NCBI GenBank assembly: GCA_034698045.1
Contig: JAQGAU010001076.1
Location: 1-21,591 of the forward strand
Reading direction: 5' to 3'
DNA from: Paramacrobiotus richtersi
Taxonomy: Eukaryota; Tardigrada; Eutardigrada; Parachela; Macrobiotidae
Length of the DNA: 21,591 nt
Part shown: positions 1 through 9,218 of the stretch, in pieces
Position numbering within the stretch: the stretch's first letter is position 1
Layout: every line of letters begins with the position of its first letter
Made by a program: the position numbers and the translations under genes
Notes under the pieces: model-generated
The model's input: the letters and a program-made list of their open reading frames with translations, nothing else
Told to the model about the DNA's origin: nothing
The model's database searches: none

Positions 1-1043
1 GTCTATCTCCGCCCGATCGTCGCCCAACTACACCAGTTCGACGTGTGCCATCCCCACGCCACCAAAACCATCCTCTGTGCCGAGCTACAACGTCGGGAAC
101 TGGTGCAACGGAATAAGAAGAGCAAGTGGTTTGTGTCGTGGGAGGAGTTTCCCGAGAAGCACTATCCGCCGTACTGTTATGGTGGAGGGTACATTGTGAG
201 TCGGGATTTGGTCGGGGAGCTGTTGAAGACGGCGCGGAACGTGGGGTTTTACTGGATTGATGATGTGTTTGTTACCGGGTTGACGGCGAAGAAGTTGGGC
301 GGGGTTCATCATGTGCAGTTGCCCGGGCAGAGTCCGATTAAAGGGTACACGTGCGATGTCAAGTGTATGCAGGTATGTTTCATTTTCTTGGCAGTTACAC
401 CGGAAACGGTTTGCATTCGTGACTTTAAAAATTTAATGTTCAGTAAAATTTTCAAAATCATTTATTAAACTTATAGAAATAACTTTATAAAATTTTAAAG
501 ATAATTTTATAAAATCTAAAACATCATTTTATAAAATTTTAAAAATCATTTTATAACATTTTAGCAATAATCTTCGCATTGGTGATCTATGAATTTCGCC
601 TGGTAGTTCAGTTTTCTTACTTGTGTCGAATTTTCGGTGGAAGCTGTGGCTTGTAAAAGTATATGTTAACATTCATTACATGATAAATATATTATAATTT
701 CTTTATTTAATTTTTGGAAAACGGCATAAAATTTCTGAATATTCGACAGTTATCCATGAAATCGATATCCGTATAACAGGAAAAAATGGCGTATTCACTA
801 ATTGAGAATTTTTGTGGTCTTTTGTCAGATTTTGCTCTGTTTTGTGCTGTGCGTCCAGTTAGCCTGCCTAAACTGAATTTTTCATTGTTGTAGAAAAATC
901 GGCGATGGTTTATGCATACGTTACAAAAAGTGGAAATGATTAAGAATTATTACCGAATCGTCAAGGATTATGGACTGATAAAAGATGACGTCGATCCGGA
1001 CGGATGTCAAGTGACAAAAAGTGCCAAAACTGGGAAACGTTAA
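1..1043 (+). CDS. GT31 family beta-1,3-galactosyltransferase, C-terminal part (5' end outside window)
   Basis: Exons 1-372 and 894-1043 (stop TAA). The intron 373-893 is GTATGT...TTGTAG and joins codon phase 0 to phase 0, giving 173 visible residues. The reading frame is open from base 1, so the start and the N-terminal membrane anchor lie upstream. Visible GT31 signatures are SKWFVSWEEFP, then YPPYCYGGGYIVSRD, then WIDDVFVTG, the counterpart of the family's acidic-Asp-Val...Gly motif. The DxD motif would be further upstream. Enzymes of this family are Golgi type II membrane proteins that transfer galactose or N-acetylhexosamine from a UDP-sugar to glycans; the exact acceptor cannot be read from this piece. 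The last exon encodes a basic tail ending in TGKR. A 22-bp tandem repeat sits in the intron. A possible AATAAA polyadenylation signal lies at 1406-1411. Family assignment is firm, specificity unknown. Confidence 0.85.
439..571. repeat. 22-bp AT-rich tandem minisatellite in the GT31 intron
   Basis: Four clear units of 22 bp start at 484, 506, 528 and 550, each beginning TTTATAA. Two more diverged units precede them (439-461 and 462-483). The consensus is close to TTTATAAAATTTTAAAAATC plus AT. The repeat lies entirely inside the intron that starts at 373. Confidence 0.8.
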
Positions 1044-1561
1044 CATATTATATGTATATTCATATTTATTGTCATTCTGGATTTGCGCTGATTGTTACTT
1101 TTAATCTTTTATACGACTGCTTGTTCGAGTTCTTTGATGCCATTACATGAGTGATTTATATGGATTTCAAACACGTAATTTTAGTTCTTGATTTCTGTTA
1201 CATTTGAGACGTGGACTTGGATTACGAAACGTGGACCGTATGGTGCATAAAAAAATGATAACATTGCGGCGGTGATTGCCCATGTAATGCTTCTAGATCT
1301 AGGGAACATTTCTGTATCTTTTCTGCTCATTCTGAAGTATATGAGTACACGTGAAAGACCAGAGGAATATTATTAGAACAAATCAACACAGCTAAAAGTG
1401 CCCATAATAAACCAATCGAATACTGTCAAAAATGGGAAAATCCAGAAGATTAGCTATTACGTATTTTCAGCTTTCATTTCATGATTCGGAACTTCCATAT
1501 TATGAGAATAACTGGGAATACCTTTCCGATATCAAATCACCACAAAATTTTGGATAATTAT

Positions 1562-1640
1562 ATAAATTTTTTTATTATTGTTTATTATTATTTTATTATT
1601 ATTTATTATTTTATTTTATTGAATTTTATTTTGGATTTTC
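1562..1640. repeat. TTATT/TTA simple repeat
   Basis: A run made almost only of TTA, TTAT and TTTTA units on the + strand. It directly precedes the polypyrimidine-like stretch and CATACAG of a candidate splice acceptor at 1651. Confidence 0.8.
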
Positions 1641-1651
1641 CTCACATACAG

Positions 1652-1794
1652 TGAATCAGCTTGAGATCCAGCCGAAAGAATGCGCCAAATTGGCGAGTAT
1701 GACCCCAACCACGTGCTTTGGATATTTAAAGCTACGCTGGCAAAACGAGCGAAGCCGATTCGCAATTGCTAACCATGTATTTCCGCCCCTATAA
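1652..1794 (+). other. Candidate orphan or alternative terminal exon
   Basis: A possible splice acceptor (CCTCACATACAG, ending at 1651) is followed by an open frame of 46 codons, starting with an incomplete codon (entry phase 1). Only this frame is open. Residues include NQLEIQPKEC, GYLKLRWQNE and a final VFPPL before TAA at 1792-1794. AATAAA follows immediately at 1795-1800. Base composition is more balanced than the AT-rich flanks. I could not find an in-phase upstream exon: the GT31 last exon has no good phase-1 donor. It could be an alternative last exon, an exon of an unseen small gene, or chance. The same CTATAAAATA string could instead be a TATA box. Confidence 0.25.
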
Positions 1795-2080
1795 AATAAA
1801 AATCTGTCCGGGTTTGCCTTTTGTATAGAGAGCTTTGCGCTATACAGCGTTCCCTAATCTTTCATACCTTTCCGGTCTATTGTACAGACTGTAAATACCG
1901 CCATCCAGTTCTTCCGGTGCTGACGTAAGATGGCTTAATGTCTAAGCAGTAAGAACTATACTTGGAACAAAAAAGGCGGTTGGATCGAAGAATAATACAA
2001 CGTATTCTGTGGCGGTGTTTCCCACCTAGAATATACACGCTGCTGACATGACACATCCTTTATGACTAAACCGGTAGTCA

Positions 2081-2089
2081 TATAAAAAA
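2081..2089 (+). promoter_or_regulatory. TATA-like box upstream of the Kunitz gene
   Basis: TATAAAAAA lies about 150 bases upstream of the ATG at 2237, which would give a 5' UTR of roughly 120 bases. This rests on motif and position only. Confidence 0.3.
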
Positions 2090-2236
2090 CATAATATTTT
2101 ATGGGAGAAAGCGATCAGTCCAGCAGCATGTGCTTCTGTCTAACGCTCACATATTATTGTCTAAATTTTTTTTTATAGATTTTTTAAGTGTTTTCTATAG
2201 CGGCCTTCCCTAAATTTCCTTGCATACGTAAATAAA

Positions 2237-3329
2237 ATGGCTTCAGCTAATAAGTGCATGATTGCCGGTCTTGTATTGTTCTTGGTTAATTTAGTGTGCG
2301 CTGGTCGGTTTACTCGTCAGACAGGTGAGAAAAACAGTTGTTTTAAGTGCGTCATATAATTATGCTATTTCTAGTCGAATATATCTACTGTCTACTTCGA
2401 TAGTAGATATATATCTGCTGAAGTTTGATATATTTATTTCAGATTTAGTATAACTATTTATATCTTATATATAAATATTTATCTATATCTTATATATAAT
2501 TATATATATCTTATATTAGATTTATATTATTCGCAAATACAGATTTTTGATAGTTACCAGACTGTGTTTATCATTACTTTTACGTAATTCCGATATGAAA
2601 AATATGGAATAAATTAGGCTAAATTATTAACAAGAACGAGAGATTCAAAAACTTATAGCTAAAATTACATTTTTTGTCAGATAATAACTCAGATGGATCC
2701 ACGTCGTATGAAACAAGCGGATATTTTATGGCCAATGGCGCTCCCCAGCCGAGATACTGTTTACTAGTACCGTGGACGGGACCTTGTAGAGCGTATCTAC
2801 CGTCATGGTATTTTAACCTACAAACCGGAACGTGTACCCAATTTGTAAGTGATAACAACAAAATTGACAAACTATTTTTATTGCCAATTTCAGTCGATGA
2901 ATTCTAAGATCAATGTCAATTAAATTTTGTATGGAAAAACTTGATGTTGAATAGATAACTCGTATGTGACTTGTGACTGGCTATACATAGATTCGAAAAT
3001 GTAACGAACTGTGGTACGAATTTAGCCAGTTATATTTATTGGTATGTATACAATAAGAAATAAAATACATTATATATATTAAATAATATTATAAATAATA
3101 CTATATATTAAATAATATAAGAAATAGATTTTATAAGAATTGTACAAGAAATATAACACAGTTTTGTTGTTGCTGAATTCTTTAATGATCTGTTCTCAAG
3201 GTTTACGGTGGATGTATGGGAAATCGCAATCGCTTTGACACATTTGCCCAATGCACAGGGACCTGTGTAACCGGGACACCCGTGACCGACTCCAGTGGCT
3301 CAGGATTTGGTGATAATTCGCTGAATTAA
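2237..3329 (+). CDS. Secreted single-domain Kunitz/BPTI-type serine protease inhibitor
   Basis: Three exons: 2237-2324, 2681-2844 and 3201-3329 (TAA). Splice phases 1 and 0 match, giving 126 residues. Residues 1-22 form a signal peptide with hydrophobic core [13 protein letters not shown] and probable cleavage after VCA. The Kunitz domain spans about residues 48-104 and has all six cysteines at the canonical spacing C-x8-C-x15-C-x7-C-x12-C-x3-C. The hallmark PSWYFN, YGGC and GNRNRF strings are present. The P1 residue, just after the second Cys (GPC-R), is arginine, so by family knowledge a trypsin-like target is expected. A short Ser/Gly/Asp-rich tail follows. Exon 2/3 splits the domain before VYGG. 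The gene converges on the WAP-domain gene, another secreted disulfide-rich protein. A complete, intact gene; the physiological target is unknown. Confidence 0.93.
2379..2412. repeat. Imperfect-loop hairpin in Kunitz intron 1
   Basis: ATATATCTACT (2379-2389) is followed by a 12-base loop and its exact reverse complement AGTAGATATAT (2402-2412). It sits at the edge of an AT-dinucleotide-rich tract that runs to about 2530, in which ATATCTTATATATAA-like units recur about three times. Confidence 0.6.
3060..3125. repeat. AT-rich direct repeats in Kunitz intron 2
   Basis: TATATATTAAATAATA occurs twice, with related AATAATA strings between the copies. Low complexity, with no coding potential. Confidence 0.6.
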
Positions 3330-3836
3330 TTTTAGCAAATTGTTAATATTAAGTACGTATTTGTGTTTGCAAAACATAGAACAGTGGTTGGGCTTTTGCC
3401 GGTACCGGGAATGTTGGCATTCCATGATAATAAGAATTATCTAACGAAGCACACAGGCTGAGTGATGTTTTATTGTTCAAAAGCGTTAATCAACGCAGAT
3501 CTACGTCTGGAACTGTTAACATCTGTTTAGGAGAAAATGTCTATAGAAAATTGTCCTGTTATAATCATAATACCAAAAAGAGTCCGTTGGAACATTTAAG
3601 GACAATATTTCCGATTCTATTGTAGAAAATATTTGTTCACGAGTCGGAGGTACTAGTTGTAGTGCAAGAGCCGTTTTACTACGATTCTACTCGGGGTTTA
3701 CATAGAGGACTTTACAGTCTGCGGATGAGGCAATTGCAATTCCCATATTTATATCATAAGAAGACCACATATGGCATTATTGTTAAAAATAACACCAGTA
3801 TCACTGAATAAAATGACTTATCAGGAAAACTATAAA
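3330..3836. other. Convergent 3' region between Kunitz and WAP genes
   Basis: Both flanking genes end here. On the minus strand an AATAAA lies at about 3470-3475 and could end a ~360-base 3' UTR of the WAP gene. No clear Cys-rich or other exon was seen on either strand. Confidence 0.5.
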
Positions 3837-6554
3837 TCAGTAATTCTTGATAGCTTGTATGCAGTTCTTTCCCAGATCAAGTGTCTCACAGCATTTGGCG
3901 CCTTCCTCACACAATGCATCCGTCTCACACCAGTTCGCACAGGAATTTACTTCCGGTGATTTGGGACATGCACCGGGACGGTTGATATCTAATGACGAAA
4001 CAAAAAAATAAACACGGAAATAAAAAAATGTGGAAATCAGGAGTAACTTATTTGTTTATCGGCTACGAATATTAAAAAACGGTGGAAATGTTGCACTGTT
4101 TTTTCTTTGAATCGATTGATTTAATTTCTAAAAGTATTCTACGATCGATTAAGCCCATAAGCTTGGGATACGTTCTCGCATTACTGCATTTTTAATTATT
4201 TGGACAGCATTCTTTAATTTAACCATACCAGTGGGCAGAGAAATTAAGAAATTAATGTACGTACCATTACAGCTACCTTTCACTTTACATATTCCGTTGG
4301 TGCACGAATCAAGTACGGCTGTACACTCTGTCCCCGTCAGACAGGAAGTAAACTATAAACAGAACAGATTTATTAAAAGAGCAGTTTTACACGATCAAAT
4401 TATTTGGCTCTTTGTATATAGAAATAGATATCTTTTTAACTGCGAACTGACCAAACAGTAACACACTGATAATGTAAAAACGGCCAGCTATTTCTGACCG
4501 CCCGTTATAACCAGGTCCCAATGCCGAATTTTCTTACCGCACAGGGATCTGAAAAAAACATTTATATTAGTCAACTGTCGGAATTTTCGATTTTGCAAAA
4601 TTGCATTCACGCAGCACTGTGTTTCATGCAAACATATGGTAAGTATAGCAAGAATTCATATTTAAGAGGAAAACTAACGATTAAGAGCGATTTATTTAGA
4701 ATAGTTCATAACCTTTTCAATGCACATCATCGAAATGCACGTAACGTTTGGATGTTTTAATACGTAACGTTTCGCAACGAGTAGTTGTCTTGTGCGCAAA
4801 CGCTGTTACTGTGAGAGGAATAAATTCTGAATGTGTAAAATCGAAATGCACAATACATGTACCGTGGTGGGCAGCAGAGTTGACACTGTGCGGAGAACGT
4901 TTTTTGCTGAACGCCTTATGTGATTTTTTCGTCTAAGTTTGCTTTTAGAGTGAACTACAACCATCATGGTCAAGCTCAATACCATTCATAAACAAATAAC
5001 TATCATCCAGAATTTGTTGGAATTTTTCTCTCTGATGACCATGAAAAAAGGGTACTGACCAGTTGGTACTTTTGAGCAGTGTAAGCAATGGTTCGAAAAT
5101 TATAGAGAAATTCAAACATAACGCACAACATTTCGGACTGTTTATATTTTGTTTCCCATTCATTTCTCTACCTGATGATGCTCATCGGTGCTTGTTCTGT
5201 ACTGACGGACCCAATTTGGGAGAGGTTTTCTGGAGCGACCCGAAGCACCTCTGGACTCCTCCCATTTTTGTTACGTCAGACACCCGGGATGGGGTTATGT
5301 TAGAAACGGATGCTGTGATTTAACAGCATATAGCCTCGTCATTAGAAAGTGTAGTTCGCACCAAACAAAACCATGCACGGGAACATAACTGCATGATTTC
5401 AGAAACGGGAAGAGAAAATGGCAGCGGAAATCGAAAATCCCGTTTTTTCGACTTGTCATCCTGAAGTCCCCGATGAATATGGAAAACTATCATAATTTTT
5501 TTACCATAGAGCTTGCAAACATGTTCTGGAACGCGTGTTTGCCGGGAAGATATCACTTACTGGGCGGGCCAAGGAAAATCAAGACCGCTAAAACAGGTGG
5601 TCAGTGAATAAAACACCGGGAATTATGATTTCTGGATTATCTTGCGTGCCCTGTGGAACAGACCGTATTTGAGTCAACCTCAATGTGGCTCTAATAGGCT
5701 TGAAAACCGTTTGGTTTCATCGGTCTAGGGCTTCAGGTGGAACATAATTTAAAACAGAATTAAAAAGCAGACAGTGTCAACTCTGATGCCCACCACGGTA
5801 CTGTCACTTCAGTTACAGTGAATTACTTAAAAAATAAAACATGTAAGATTAAACTCTAATTACGGCAGAAAACGTAAACAGTAATGAACGGAAATAAATT
5901 ATTCCGCTAAAGTTATTAAAATTAAATCAAATCTTACTGGTATATTCGCCACAAATAGCGATTGGGTAGCAAATCGATCCGGTTTTATTCGGACACCAAT
6001 AATCCATATGTGCTGAACAATTTTGTCCATTGGGGCACGTTACATTCTACATAACAAAAAATATTCACATAATAAGTGCCTATATAAAACAAACCGATAT
6101 GGGAGAACACTGCAAGATATGGCACTAAAAAGTTAACAGTTTTTGGCCGGATTACCGATTTATTATAAGCAAGTCAAATTTATTATAAAACAGGAACACC
6201 GCTTTCATTTTGTCGATGGATAGTACCAAAACTGCACCGGCAGAATCCGTACAAAGATCTATCGCAAGAATACATAAATCAACTCAAATCTTTAAATCAA
6301 AAATCAACGTTTATCAATTTTGAATTTAAATAATAAGTTAGATATAAGTTTGGTGTTACCTCGCACACATCGGGAAACATAAAGTCGCATCCATCTGTAT
6401 GTAAAACCGGAATATTGATATCGATGTATTCTCCATTAAACATGTAAACCGTGAACTTACTTGCGACACGTGTACTGCATGCTAGGAGCAATAGCGCAAT
6501 GCTTAATAATCCGCCAAATAAACACACAGGAAGTGATGTCCTGATACTAAACAT
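3837..6554 (-). CDS. Secreted Cys-rich repeat protein with C-terminal WAP-like domain
   Basis: Six exons read on the minus strand: 6554-6461, 6394-6360, 6046-5938, 4548-4538, 4352-4265 and 3988-3837 (TGA). All introns are GT-AG and phases run 1, 0, 1, 0, 1, giving 162 residues. Residues 1-31 are a signal peptide (core LLSIALLLLAC). Two related Cys-rich modules follow, VCENVTCPNGQNC and NPCAFTSCLTGTEC, the C-x4-C-x2-G-x2-C pattern common in secreted invertebrate proteins. A WAP domain follows at about residues 115-156 (RPGACPK, NWCETDALC, GAKCC). WAP domains are often antiproteases or antimicrobial. The domain has seven cysteines instead of eight: the one after the CC pair is missing. Thirteen cysteines precede it, so the mature protein still has an even 20. 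The fourth exon is only 11 nt. ATG 6554-6552 was chosen because it starts the signal peptide. Confidence 0.75.
4538..4548 (-). other. 11-nt microexon of the WAP-domain gene
   Basis: On the minus strand the string TTTTTTTCAG, then ATCCCTGTGCG, then GTAAGAA gives a strong acceptor and donor around 11 bases. It enters in phase 1 and leaves in phase 0, exactly the phases needed between exon 5938-6046 and exon 4265-4352. The codons supply N-P-C-A, which completes the NPCAFTSCLTGTEC module. RNA data would settle it. Confidence 0.65.
4859..5801. mobile_element. ~943-bp element with 31-bp terminal inverted repeats in an intron of the WAP gene
   Basis: The left end (4859-4889), beginning GTACCGTGGTGGGCA, is the reverse complement of the right end (5771-5801) at 30 of 31 positions; the only difference is G versus T at position 16. 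Both ends can be read as a TA dinucleotide flanking a 28-bp inverted repeat starting CCGTGGTGGGCA, as expected if TA is the duplicated target. No transposase is recognisable inside, so it would be a non-autonomous DNA transposon. The superfamily is not assigned. The element lies in the 1.4-kb intron between exon 5938-6046 and the 11-nt microexon. Confidence 0.6.
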
Positions 6555-7086
6555 TATAAAGTTTTCCCTTTTCGGCCACAAAAAAAATTTTTCAAATTAC
6601 GCGGAAACCTTAAAATGTGAGATACTGGAGGTATGAAATCTACGTTACAATGCAGCGGTTTTTGGAGAAAATCACTGGCATCGCAGTAAAACTACACGTG
6701 CTTATCGTGGATTTTATGCAAAATAACTGTTACAAGAAGGTTTCGTTGTGGTTTCAATATGAAAGTGATTATGCGATCTTGCGCTTTTTCAGACGCATGT
6801 ATGCTTTTTTGTCTACACGTGCACAACTGTACTTATATGTTTCGTGAAGAGTCACCGAATATATAGAGCGTTTTGCTGTAATTTAGGCTATCGCGTAACC
6901 GGAGGCGATATTTCCGGCATCGTATTGTTATAATCGGTCAGTGCTACGGAGTGGAATATTTGTCTTAATGAACACAACTGATGCGTTTTTCTACAAGTTT
7001 TGCAATTACTTTTGCGTTTCTTTTTTTCCTTGCATACTACAGTACTATAAAATCTTCCGGTAATTGGCTTCGTTTTTCTGGCTTAT
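6555..7086. other. Divergent upstream region of WAP (-) and GT92 (+) genes
   Basis: The two genes are transcribed away from each other from this 0.5-kb stretch. It includes a TATA-like TATAAAAT at 7046-7053, 34 bases before the GT92 ATG. A 76-codon frame at 6617-6847 has no family features and I do not call it a gene. Confidence 0.5.
7046..7053 (+). promoter_or_regulatory. TATA-like box of the GT92 gene
   Basis: TATAAAAT in a mixed-composition context, at a distance that would put the transcription start a few bases before the ATG at 7087. If right, the 5' UTR is very short. Motif and position only. Confidence 0.35.
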
Positions 7087-8704
7087 ATGCATGTTTTTAG
7101 CGGCTTTTACCTTATGAATATCTTTATAAAACGAATATTTTTATCAATCTTAGGTGTCGGACTTTTTCTAACATTCGCTCATCGAAAACTCACAGTATTT
7201 CTTCTTGTCGACGATCATCTTAACGATCATTTTCTTTCCATTAATCACACAAAAGTCCCGCTTCTGTCCGCAAACTGGCACGAAATTATTCCATTTATCC
7301 TCATTTATTCTGCATTTCCCACAGTAACAAATGATGCACTTCACATTATCGCGGTTACGAATCGGGAAAATCAACCAACTAGATCACAAGGAATTTGTGA
7401 TTGCATTTACGAGCTGTCGAAAAATTCAACCAAAACATTTCCGGCGGAACGGGAAGATTTCTGGGATCACCATGATAAACCATACACCGCATCGCGATTT
7501 ATTTGCCCTTTACCGCAAAACTCCGATTTCGTGTCTAAACATGAGATAAAAGTGAATTTCCAGTGTATTGCAAATGGTAATTTTGGACAGGAAACATTTC
7601 TTATCAATCCAGTTCCGGAAGTAAAGCGGATGACCTTTGCCTTGTGTGGACCGATAATCTTTGGGAATTACAGTGATGTCCGCTCTGTGGAGCGGTTTGT
7701 GCAGTATTATGCCAGTATTGGGATGACAAAAATTTTTATATATGTAAATTCGGTTTCGGATAACGTAGCTAAATTGCTAAGTGCAGGTTATGAAAGGAAA
7801 GATCGCGTTGCAATATTGAAATGGAATTTGACATTGGAAGACGATCGCCTTCATTACCATGGACAAATTGCCGCTGTTAACGACTGCTATTTGCGGGCTG
7901 CTGCACATGGCTTGGATTACGTACTCACCGGTAATGCAAAAAAATCAGTGGATAACATATTGGGAATAATTATCGTATTTATGCACAGCGCATAATTCTC
8001 ACCAGATTATGCATTATTGGTATCATATACTCTCGATAATCGATCACAACACCTACGATTTTCGCACGCATATGGTTTTGTAGATTATGTATATAAATAA
8101 TGTCATATAAAATTAAAAATTTAAATAATAAAATAATATGTATAACAGTAATAAAAAATATATAGTAAAATAATATAAATAGATTAATGTAATATAAAGT
8201 AATGAGGAAATTTTGCAAATTAAGTAAAAGTTGTAGCTTCCCTTTTTTCTAGCGGATCTTGACGAATATGTCGTCCTCGCTCAAAACACCACAATATCCG
8301 ACGTAGTCGACAATGGACACTGGGATTGCGTCAATATTCGCAGTTCATTTGCTCGGATTGTCAGTATCACTTCCGATCCAGTGCGATCGGCAGACAGTCG
8401 GAAATGTGTAACGGATACCAAAAATATTACGCATTATCCAGATATCCAGCGGCAGAATTATATTTTTCAACCAAATGATCGGTCAAAATATATCTGTCGA
8501 ACGAGTGCGGTGACAATGGCCGGAATACATTATCCGTATAAAACGCGACCGGAAGTGAAAACATTAACCGCAGTGCCGGTTGATGGAGCTTTATTACTGC
8601 ATTTTCGTAATGTGGATCGTAGTTCTGGAATCGACTCAACATGGCACAATGTGGAGACAGAATTTCAACTAGATAAATTGTATAAAATATTTTCATGCTT
8701 TTGA
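7087..8704 (+). CDS. GT92 family (DUF23) glycosyltransferase, intact copy
   Basis: Two exons: 7087-7930 and 8253-8704 (TGA). The intron is GTAATG...TTCTAG and phase 1 matches, giving 431 residues. The N-terminus carries a signal anchor at about residues 11-31 and 35-41 after KR, typical of a type II Golgi membrane protein. GT92 hallmarks are CGPIIFGNYSDVRSVERFVQYYASIG at about residues 187-212 (shown as one family block), then MTKIFIYV, and across the splice junction YVLT-ADLDEYVVL, the DxDE motif (residues 283-286) expected to bind the nucleotide-sugar and metal. The 3' part contains STWHNVETEF. GT92 enzymes studied in animals and plants are beta-galactosyltransferases; the acceptor here is unknown. 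It converges on a MATH-BTB gene. Three decayed relatives lie downstream. The AT-rich intron includes repeated ATAATA strings. Confidence 0.88.
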
Positions 8705-9218
8705 ACTTCGTGTATCGTGTCATACATGCTTAACGATATATTTTTGATAATTTACGATACATCTTTAATGTCGTCGGTCGCTTATGTTGAGAAGAGAGGC
8801 AAAAATCGGATATTCCAGGAACCGTTTTAAATTGTCTACAAAACCATAGGTTTTCGTTCTGCTGACATGTACATGTGTTGTCAATGTTGCAGTATTTAAA
8901 TCAATCACAAAATAAAAATTACAAGAGAAACAAATCATATCACAAACCACTGCTATCATTTTATTGAAAATCTGCGAAGCCATTCATCGTTCATGCAGCA
9001 GTACATGGCGTTTAAACTACACATTACAGTACGGAGTATATTATACACTCAACACGTACCGAACGTTATAAACTCTCTCAAAATTAAAATAACATCAAAC
9101 CTGAGTGATCTAAACCGTGTTCCGGCAGAAAGACAATTTAAACGAAATACTTCTACGCTTTTTTCAGCATGACTACATATATAAAAATCTCAGGAAACGA
9201 ACACACTTTTAAGACTTA
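8705..9218. other. Convergent spacer between GT92 and MATH-BTB, unit A
   Basis: Both 3' UTRs end here. Parts match the corresponding spacer of unit B: the CGGTCGCTTATGT-like string near 8775, CAAAACCATAG near 8840 and CATGCAGCAGTAC near 8993. No further gene seen. Confidence 0.6.

Larger units (their letters stand above)
1044..2236. other. Spacer between GT31 and Kunitz genes
   Basis: This stretch probably holds the 3' UTR of the GT31 gene (AATAAA at 1406-1411), a TTA/TTAT-rich simple repeat at about 1562-1640, a possible orphan exon at 1652-1794, and the upstream region of the Kunitz gene with a TATA-like TATAAAAAA at 2081-2089. I see no other convincing coding sequence on either strand. 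Confidence 0.6.

Noticed and set aside
596..640. GGTAGTTCAG-like string resembling a tRNA A-box
   Set aside because: No matching B-box, acceptor stem or anticodon arm could be found nearby.
4748..4936. 62-codon + frame with several cysteines, considered as another exon of a Cys-rich gene
   Set aside because: It runs across the terminal inverted repeat of the element, has no splice signals in phase, and is on the wrong strand for the WAP gene.
5063..5556. Open frames of 86 (+) and 78 (-) codons inside the TIR element, considered as transposase remnants
   Set aside because: Neither shows a DDE-type motif pattern, a DNA-binding helix-turn-helix or any family signature I can recognise.
7931..7995. 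Read-through of GT92 exon 1 to a stop at 7995
   Set aside because: The GTAATG donor at 7931 joins in phase to 8253 and creates the conserved ADLDEY motif, so the read-through is intron.
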